Assembly (NCBI GenBank): GCA_029204225.1
Contig: CM055102.1
Location: 4,763,520 to 4,827,519 of the forward strand
DNA length: 64,000 nt
Origin: Diphasiastrum complanatum
Taxonomy: Eukaryota; Streptophyta; Lycopodiopsida; Lycopodiales; Lycopodiaceae
Direction of reading: 5' to 3'
Shown here piece by piece: positions 56,945 through 64,000 of this stretch (positions within the stretch are counted from its first letter, which is position 1; every line of letters starts with the position of its first letter). The translations under genes and the position numbers were made by a program. The notes under the pieces are model-generated. The model saw only the letters and a program-made list of their open reading frames with translations, was not told where the DNA came from and made no database searches.

Positions 56945-57287
56945 ATGAGAGATACAAGCTTGTGAACATTCAAAATTTGAAATAAGGACTAGGCTCACTT
57001 AGGATAAGGCTGCTAATAGATAGACATGCTAGTTGATGTTAACTTGTATGCATAGTTATTGCTTTATCTAGGGTTAATGTAGGGTTAATAGTAGAGGTGT
57101 ACTTTGTGGGCCCACACTTGATTTAATCTGCACCATTGAATTTGCCATGTCATATGGACCATTCCCTCTCAGTTGTCAATATTTTATTGGGACACGTGTC
57201 ATCATTAACACTAATTATAATTAGCGAAGAGGCCCTTTTTGAGTCCAAAAAGGGCCCTAACGAGAGCATAAAGCCACACTCCATCAA
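56945..57287. other. Possible right end of the 49.6-57.3 kb module
   Basis: Non-coding. A hairpin at about 57232-57262 (GGCCCTTTTTGAGTCC followed by AAAAAGGGCCCT) shares AAAAAGGGCC with the MITE ends at 19786-20146. The last 25 bp before 57288 adjoin a Copia PBS and so should be an LTR end. Confidence 0.35.
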
Positions 57288-57300
57288 TGGTATCATAGCC
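57288..57300 (+). other. Copia E2 primer-binding site
   Basis: TGGTATCATAGCC, one base off the common tRNA-Met PBS. It precedes the gag remnant on the same strand. Confidence 0.7.
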
Positions 57301-57399
57301 TAGTTTTGAATATACTAGATTCCAAAGATTAAAAGAACCTAATACATTCATATTTCAGAGCTAGTTTACATTTGATTTGTGTTCAATCTCTGTTCTTCG

Positions 57400-59490
57400 T
57401 TCTTAATGGAAGGTTCAACCTCAGAGATCCGCTCATGTATTTAATTGTTCCACTTCAAAAGAAGCATGGGATACTTTGACAAGCATTTATGAAAGTTCAG
57501 ATGTATCGACTCATTTCTTTCTAAGAAAGAAGGTCCTTACCCTCAAAATGAGCGAAGGCACCGTAGTCAGTGACCATTTGAATGAATTTAAATAGTTGAA
57601 TCAATTAGCTTCTATAGGTTTTCCTATTTCATAAGAAGAATAAGATATCTCTTCTTGCCAATCTTCCACCTGGTATTGCTTTTAAGCAATACTCCTACAA
57701 TATCACTCTAGAAGTTGACAACAAGTATATTGTAGGAAGAAGTAAGGAGAAAGTGCTTATCTACAACGAGTTACAAGACAATAGCCTTGTACTCCAATAA
57801 GCAACATTCCAAGACCAAACTCTTTTGCATATACTGCAAGAGCTCCAATCGTGACATCAAGGATTATCGAATCCTCAAGCACAATGAAGTGAGGAAGAAG
57901 ATGCAATAGCACCAAGAAGAAAGCTTTAACTCTGTCAAAAATTCCAAAGAAGAACAAAAGACGCTGATGGTACAAGATCAATCATGCAAGGATGCCTATG
58001 AATGGTATCTATATTGCAAAGACTTAAACTGGTCATAGAATCAAGACCCTACAGTTTGATTCAGGGGGAGAGTACATGTCTGATGAAATGGAAGACTACG
58101 TATCTTCATGTGGTGTACACCATCAGTTCACTGCCAACTATACACCGCAATAGAATGGTGTAGAGAATTGAACATTGTTGGAAATTGCACTATCCATGAT
58201 GTCTAATGCTCATCTATCCAAGAGATTTTGGGCTGAAGAAACATCTGCAGCCTGCTATCTACAAAATTATTCCAACACCAAACCAGTTGACTCTAAAACT
58301 TCATTTGAAGCCTACTATGGATACAAACCAAGTCTGAAACACCTATGTGTGTTTGGATGTCTCTGCTATGCACAAATATTGTCTAATCTGAGAAAAAAAC
58401 TAGACCCAGTAAGCTCTAAGTATATTTTTATTGGCTATTCAACATCGCATAAAGCATATCACATTTATGATGTTGAAACAGGTCAGCACATTTCAGTCAG
58501 CCGAGATGTAGTCTTCCTTGAAGACCAATTTTATGATTTTAAGCAGAAGCATCAAATGCAGGAGTTTGTTCCAAAAACTCCATTTACCATCAACAGGACT
58601 AGACCTACAATTGTTCAACCGCAATCTGAAAACATTCATGTCATTCACCCAGGAGAGATATCAGCTCAAGGACCTATAGTTCAAAGATCTACATGACAAC
58701 GACAACAACCTGATCGTTTTGTCGATAAACACACCCATGGATCCAGGATCCAAGCTATCTATAGACATGTGCCCCAGAACTCAAGCAAAATAGGCTGAGA
58801 TGTGCAAACACCCTTATCAGTCAATAATCGGGTCTATAATGTATTCTATAATCTGCACACAACTTGATCTAACATATGCGGCAAGCACACTGTCACAATA
58901 CATGTTCAATCCAAGATTACAACATTGGAAGGCTCTGCAAAGAGTATTGAAGTACATTCAAGCTACGAAGGACTATGCTTTGTGCTATAATTGTAATATA
59001 GAAGCTGCACTTACATTAGTCACGTATTCAAATTTAGATTGGGCAGGAGACGTGGATACCAAAAAGTCCACATCTGGTTATATTTGTTTCCTTGTAGGAG
59101 GACCTATTTCATGGAACAGCAGAAAGCAAAAATGCATTTCATTGTCCTCTACAGAATCCAAATATGTTGCAGTTACATCAACAGTGAAGGAGATCATTTG
59201 GCTCACAAGGTTGCTATAGAATCGACAATTTCTGCAGATTAGTCCAACTATACTCCAGTGCGACAATCAGAGCTGTATAGCTCTATCTAGGAATCCACGA
59301 ACTCATACTAGAATTCAACACATAGAAGTTCAGTTTTATTTTCTTAGAGAGAAAGTTCAGAATGAAGATGTTGTACTAAATTACTATCATGCAGACAGTA
59401 TGTTGGCTAACATTTTGACAAAGCCTTTGTCAAGAGAGAAACATTCTACTTTAGTAGGTATGTTAAATCTCAATTTTAATTTAGATTCGT
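57400..59490 (+). pseudogene. Copia E2 gag to RNase H, RT missing
   Basis: Heavily broken gag at 57406-57980 (ATG near 57406; SKEAWDTLTSIYESS-type text; a degenerate knuckle CIYCKSSNRDIKDY near 57826). Protease and the integrase finger are missing. The integrase core starts near 58035 (LQFDSGGEYMSDEMEDY; the catalytic-Glu motif reads VEN then stop). 58175-58696 is open for 173 codons (LSKRFWAEETSAACYLQNYS; FGCLCYAQILSNLRKKLDPV; FIGYSTSHKAYHIYD). RT is deleted. From 58800 RNase H reads YQSIIGSIMYSIICTQLDL, YSNLDWAGDVDTKKSTSGY and SLSSTESKYVAV. The end NILTKPLS lies near 59410. Several stops and large deletions. Confidence 0.88.
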
Positions 59491-59578
59491 AGATTGATTT
59501 GTTTCTGTAAGTAGAATCACATGCTTATCAATGCAATTGTCTTGTGATCTAATTAATAAGCTCAGTCCTAGGTGGTAG

Positions 59579-59704
59579 TGTCACATGGGAATCACATGCA
59601 TTTCACATGGACACCTTCTAGGATAGCCAATAGTAATAAGAGGTGTGCCACATAGGCAACCAATAGGTTTAAGAGGTGATGGGCCTACCTCAACCATAAA
59701 AAGA
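59579..59704 (+). repeat. Copia E2 3' LTR start, interrupted
   Basis: TAGGTGGTAG near 59569 is a polypurine-like tract, followed by TGTCACATGGGAATC. It carries two units of the CCAATAG..AAGAGGTG motif and is cut at 59705 by the Copia D LTR. The 5 bp before the break are AAAGA. Confidence 0.55.
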
Positions 59705-60358
59705 TGTGAAAAATACAGATCCTAAGTGGATCTAAACTCCAAGATCATTGGCTTGAATGCTTGCACTCCAAACTACATAAGCTAGGAATTGGCAACACAT
59801 TCTATGCTACCTAGAATGCAAAGAACTTGATCAAAAAGCATTTATCACAAATGGAAACTTCCATAAACATCAAGTGCGGCCCAAAATAGCATTATACAGT
59901 CCATAATACATCAGCCTACCACTTTTGGAAAGCACCTAAGATCATACACAATAGCTTGAAGACAATACACACAACAATGCTCTCAATGGAGGAAGAAACA
60001 ATGACAATGATCTATTGATCTCAATGAAGCATACAAAAGGTTTCTCCAACCTGTTCTCCACGACTTCCCTACTATTTATGGATGAGGAAGATGACTCTCT
60101 CTCCTCTCTCTAGAAGGTACCTGACCCTAGATATTCCCTATATAGGAAAAATAGCTAAAAATGGCTTATATGACCAAAATACATCAAAATGGTCTCATTT
60201 TGAAGGGTATGAAGTTTGACACTTCATCATACTGAAAAAATACAGTAAATAAAAACATTGTGGCCTGGTTCACACTGTGAAACTCCAGAACCAAAACTAT
60301 TTACAATTTTAGCCAATTTAGGCCTCAAACTAGCTAGGAAATGTTGACAATTTTCACA
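59705..60358 (-). repeat. Copia D 3' LTR (654 bp)
   Basis: Plus-strand ends TGTGAAAAATAC..AATTTTCACA; minus-strand polypurine tract GAAGAGGGAG at 60359-60368. Minus-strand TATATAGG lies near 60134. Length equals that of the LTR at 30203-30856. Confidence 0.75.
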
Positions 60359-63300
60359 CTCCCTCTTCAACATTGGATGCTAGTTTCAACATAGTCTTTG
60401 AGCACATTCCAAGATTAGATCTATGCATTAAATATAGGTCCTTTCCCAATGGTTTGGTGAAGATATCAGCCACACACTCCTTTGAAGAGACATGTTGAAG
60501 CTCCACCTCTTTGGCAATGACTTGATCTCTCACAAAATGGTGAGCAATCTCAATGTGCTTGCTCCTTGCATGAAAAACAGGATTGCTTGCCAAGATTTGG
60601 GCTGAAAGGTTATCACAAAGTATGATTGGAGTCTTCTCTGGTTCCAGCAAGTGAAGATCCAATAACATCCTCTTGATCCAAAGAATCTCCTTGGTGCATG
60701 TTGTTAATGCCTTGTACTCGGCTTCGGTGGAAGATAGAGAGATAGTTGGTTGCTTCTTTGATAGCCATGAGACCACTCCATCTCCAAGATAGATTGCAAA
60801 GGCACTTGTTGACTTCCTATCCATTTGATCACCTGCAAAATCTGAATCTGAAAATCCACAAAGGTTAGGTGTAGTACCTCCATACAAGATGCCAAAATCT
60901 CTAGATCCCGAGATGTATCTAAGTACTCTCTTTCCTAGCTTCCAATGAGCCTCACTAGGATCTTGCATAAATTGACTTAGTTTACCAACCACAAAGCTTA
61001 GATCAGGTCTTGTGATGGTTAACCATATAAGAGATCCTATTAGCTTTCTATAGAGAGTAATGTCCTTGAAGGATCTTTCATTACTTCTTGTAGTTAGCTT
61101 TACATTTGATTCCATAGGAGTAGAAACAACTTTACAATCTTCCATATGAAATCTTTTTAGAATAGAGTTAACATACTTTTCTTGACATATGAATGTAGAT
61201 TTAGAAGTTCTAATAATCTCTATTCCTAAGATATAATGAAGTTTACCAAGATCTTGAATTTCAAACTCTCTTTTGAGTGCCATCTTGATTTCATCTATAT
61301 CTAGATTGTTACCACCACTTAAGATAATGTCATCAACATAGATCAAAAGTAAAGTGATATCATTTTCATTCAATCTAAAGTAGAGAGAATGATCATACTC
61401 ACTCATAACAAAGTTTTGAGAAAGTAAGAAGGAATTGAGCTTAGCATACCAACTCCTTGGTGCTTGCTTTAGCCCATACAAACTCTTTTGGAGATAGCAC
61501 ACATGATTAGGCTCATCATGTGAAACATAGCCCTCGGGTTGCTCCATGTAAATATCTTCTTCAAGATCACCATTCAAGAAGGCATTAGTAACATCCATTT
61601 GCCACATATCCCAATCATAAAGAGTTGCAAGAGAGATTAGGATTCGAATAGTTACCATCTTTGCCACGGGTGCAAAGGTCTCATCATAGTCAATACCATA
61701 TTCTTGAGCATACCCCTTTGCCACCAACCTTGCCTTGTACTTGTTGATTGATCCATCTTGATTTGTCTTGATCTTGAAGATCCACTTACAACCAATTGCC
61801 TTCTTGTCCTTTGGAAGCTTTACCAACCTCCATGTGTTGCTTTTGATGAGTGCTTGATGCTCATGATCCATGGCTTGGATCCATTCCTTCTTTTGAATTG
61901 CTTCACCTACACAAGTTGGTTCATCAAAAGAGGTAAGAAAAGCAAAGTTAGAGTTGTCCACCACTTGCTTTCCTTTTTCATCATAGGTTAGCCTTGATGG
62001 CTTAGCCCTTTGCCTTTGAGTCTTCCTTGAAGTTTGCTTTGGAGTGGCATCTCCATCTTCATCCAAGACATCTTGCACATCATGATGATTAGTAGGCACA
62101 TCAACATCAACATCAACAACATTGGAAACATTCTCTTCATGAAAGATGACATCCCTACTTATGACAACTTTCTTTGTAGAAGGAATGTACACTTTGTAAG
62201 CCTTGCTTACTTCACTATAGCCAACAAACACACCCTTCTTTGATGAAGGATCTTCTTTAGTTCTATCATCAAGTGTGATATTGACAAAACATGTACATCC
62301 AAAGATCCTACAATGCTTGACACTCGGCCTTCTACCATAAAGAACCTCATGAGGAGTTTTACCATCCAAGGAAGCACTTGTCCATCTATTACATAGATAG
62401 TTAGCACATGCTAAAGCTTCCCCCCAAAAAGACTTAGCAAGATTAGCATGTAGTCACATTGCCTTGGCACATTCACAAAGGGTTCTATTCTTCCTCTCGG
62501 CCACTCCATTCTGTTGTGGAGTCCTAGGACTAGACATCTCCCTCTTAATCCCATGTGCTATACAAAAGTCTTTGAACATATTTGAGGTGTATTCCCCTCC
62601 ATTATCAGATCTTAAGCATTTGATCTTTGTATTGAATTGGTTTTCCATTTCATTCTTGAACTTGACAAATGCAGCAAACACTTCATCCTTACTTTTAAGA
62701 AGATAGATCCAAGTATACCTACTAAAGTCATCAATGAAAGTTGCATACATCTTTGCCCCACCATTGCTAGTTGTACTAGAAGAATGAATATCAGAATGCA
62801 CAAGTTGAAAAGCTTCTTTAGATCTAGAAGTAGATCTAGAATAAGCAAGTCTATGAGATTTGGACAAGGCACAATGTTCACAAACACTATTGTTTGCAAC
62901 AAGACTTTTAGGGAGACCAAGAACAAGCTCTTTCTTTGCCATTACCTCCAAAGATTTGAAGTTGGGATGGCCCAACCTCTTGTGCCAAACTTCTTGGTTT
63001 GTCAATTGCTCCCTAGCCATACATCCTTCATGATTAGAGATCACACATGCATCAAGCTTGAAAAGTTTACCATGCCTCCTACCTTGAGCAATCAAGGATC
63101 CACATTTACTTATCAAACATGCATCTCCAATGAACTCCACATCAAGTCCTTTGTCAATCATTTGACTTACACTAAGCAAATTCTTAGTGATTGAAGGAAT
63201 GTACAAAACATTTTCTTTCCTATTTGTTGAAAGGGAAATAGGAATAGTGCCTATGCCTTTGATGTCACATTGACCATCATTTGCAGTGTAGATGATGTTA

Positions 63301-64000
63301 CCTTCTCCCTCATAAGACAATAAGGATGTAAAGTATTCCTTATGTCTTGTCATGTGAGATGAGGCTCCACTATCAATCCACCAAGGATCATTATCATCTA
63401 TGTTGGCTAACAAACTTGAAGTCATAACAAGTGATTCACATGTGTTATGTTCTTCCTCATCTATTGTAAGATTTCCTTGCCTCTCTCCTTGCTCTCTTTT
63501 CTTCTTATAACATTCATTTGCAAAATGACCTTTTATCCCACAATAAAAGCACTTGAACTTTGACTTATTGTTCTTAGTAGAAGAGGAAGAGGAAGAGTGA
63601 TCATCATGATCAAAGTTACCACCTTTGGACCATTTCCCTTTGCCTTTACCTTTGCCCTTGAATTTGCCTTTTGTGAAGAAAGCCTCTTCACCTCCACCTT
63701 GCAAGGATGCACCATCAAGCTTTGATTGCAACCTATGTTCTTCAGCCAATAAGATTTCTTGCAAGTCAACCACACTTGGCAAGACTCTTTGAATGGCAAA
63801 ACTTTGCACAAGGTTAGCATGTTCATTTAGCAAACCATTCAACATAACTTGGACTATTTCACCATCTTTTATGTTCTCATCAATGCATGCTAAATCATCA
63901 CTTAGGGACTTAACTCTCAAGATAAATGCATGAGCACTTTCACCCTCTCTTTGCCTACTAGAAAATATTTGTCTCCTTAGGGTCAATACCCTAGATGTGG
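60354..64000 (-). pseudogene. Copia D gag-pol, nearly intact, continues beyond the window
   Basis: The frame from 63986 to 60354 is broken only by one TGA near 62452, which divides 510 and 671 open codons. Right to left: gag capsid end, zinc knuckle CFYCGIKGHFANEC near 63540, protease DPWWIDSGASSHM near 63390, integrase finger (VWHKRLGHPNFKS; CEHCALSKSHRLAY), core with VHSDIHSSS, LRSDNGGEYTSNMF and VAERKNRTLCE, C-terminus GVFVGYSEVSKAYKVYIPST, RT with MDVTNAFLNGDLEEDIYMEQ and YVDDIILSG near 61330, RNase H with SDSDFAGDQMDRKSTSAF, SSTEAEYKALT and CDNLSAQIL, ending near 60380. All catalytic residues are kept. TGA probably replaced CGA (Arg). Youngest element here. Its 5' LTR lies outside. Confidence 0.95.

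Noticed and set aside
56382-56998. Leftward frames with long Ser-Leu repeats upstream of the BAH-like gene
   Set aside because: They read through the (GA)n microsatellite; the ATG at 56738 is the sensible start.
49596-57287. Integrated giant virus or Maverick segment
   Set aside because: Spliceosomal introns and plant TATA boxes, and no capsid, polymerase B or packaging ATPase seen.
1-64000. CRISPR arrays, operons or prokaryotic genes
   Set aside because: The window is eukaryotic throughout; repeats are LTRs, microsatellites and minisatellites without spacer structure.

Overview
This is nuclear DNA of a land plant with a repeat-rich, probably large genome. Most of the window is decayed, nested LTR retrotransposons of the Ty1/Copia type (gag-PR-INT-RT-RNaseH order) and Ty3/Gypsy type (RT-RNaseH-INT order). 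They carry plant-type primer-binding sites: TGGTATCAGAGC, matching initiator tRNA-Met, for Copia, and TGGCGCCGTTGTCGGGG for Gypsy. Two islands have spliceosomal introns and TATA boxes typical of plant genes. A gymnosperm or fern would fit, but the sequence does not fix the lineage.

Layout. 0-0.6 kb: Gypsy protease remnant (-). 0.65-7.6 kb: rightward Gypsy pieces (LTR-like repeat, leader with a 354-bp tandem repeat, gag, pol). 7.9-10.3 kb: Copia A1 (+). 10.3-13.5 kb: no gene seen, but one LTR sits between a PBS and a polypurine tract. 13.6-17.6 kb: Gypsy gag pieces on both strands and a leftward Gypsy LTR with its PBS. 17.6-21.3 kb: Copia A3 (-) holding a MITE-like insertion. 21.5-23.1 kb: a small leftward three-exon gene for a secreted protein of about 125 aa. 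24.5-28.3 kb: Copia A2 (-). 29-30.2 kb: Gypsy (+). 30.2-32.8 kb: non-autonomous LTR element (-). 33.7-35.0 kb: Copia-gag/Gypsy chimera (+). 35.0-35.5 kb: Copia D integrase fragment (-). 36.6-40.2 kb: Copia C (+), joined to Copia E1 (+), whose LTR is interrupted by Copia B (-, 41.6-46.55 kb). 46.6-47.5 kb: LTR-like repeat. 47.5-49.6 kb: Copia F (-). 57.3-59.7 kb: Copia E2 (+), whose LTR is interrupted by Copia D (-, 59.7 kb to beyond the window), the best preserved element.

The most unusual part is 49.6-57.3 kb. Two rightward genes (a decayed DDE-transposase-like gene and an acidic protein gene) converge on two leftward genes. The first leftward gene encodes a histone-H3-fold protein with a very long Gln/Pro-rich tail that opens with an H3-like N-terminus (ARMKQTAR). 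The second encodes a protein with a possible BAH-like segment. Two large palindromes lie at the point of convergence. Two of the genes have a clear TATA box and three have plausible introns, yet all four show scattered stops or frameshifts. My reading, which is inference, is a decayed DNA transposon or similar mobile gene module that carried its own chromatin proteins.

The second non-retroelement signal is the 21.9-22.7 kb gene. It has a classical signal peptide, two short introns with in-phase consensus splice sites and a cysteine-free mature region with an Asp-Tyr motif near the C-terminus, the build of a plant peptide-hormone precursor.
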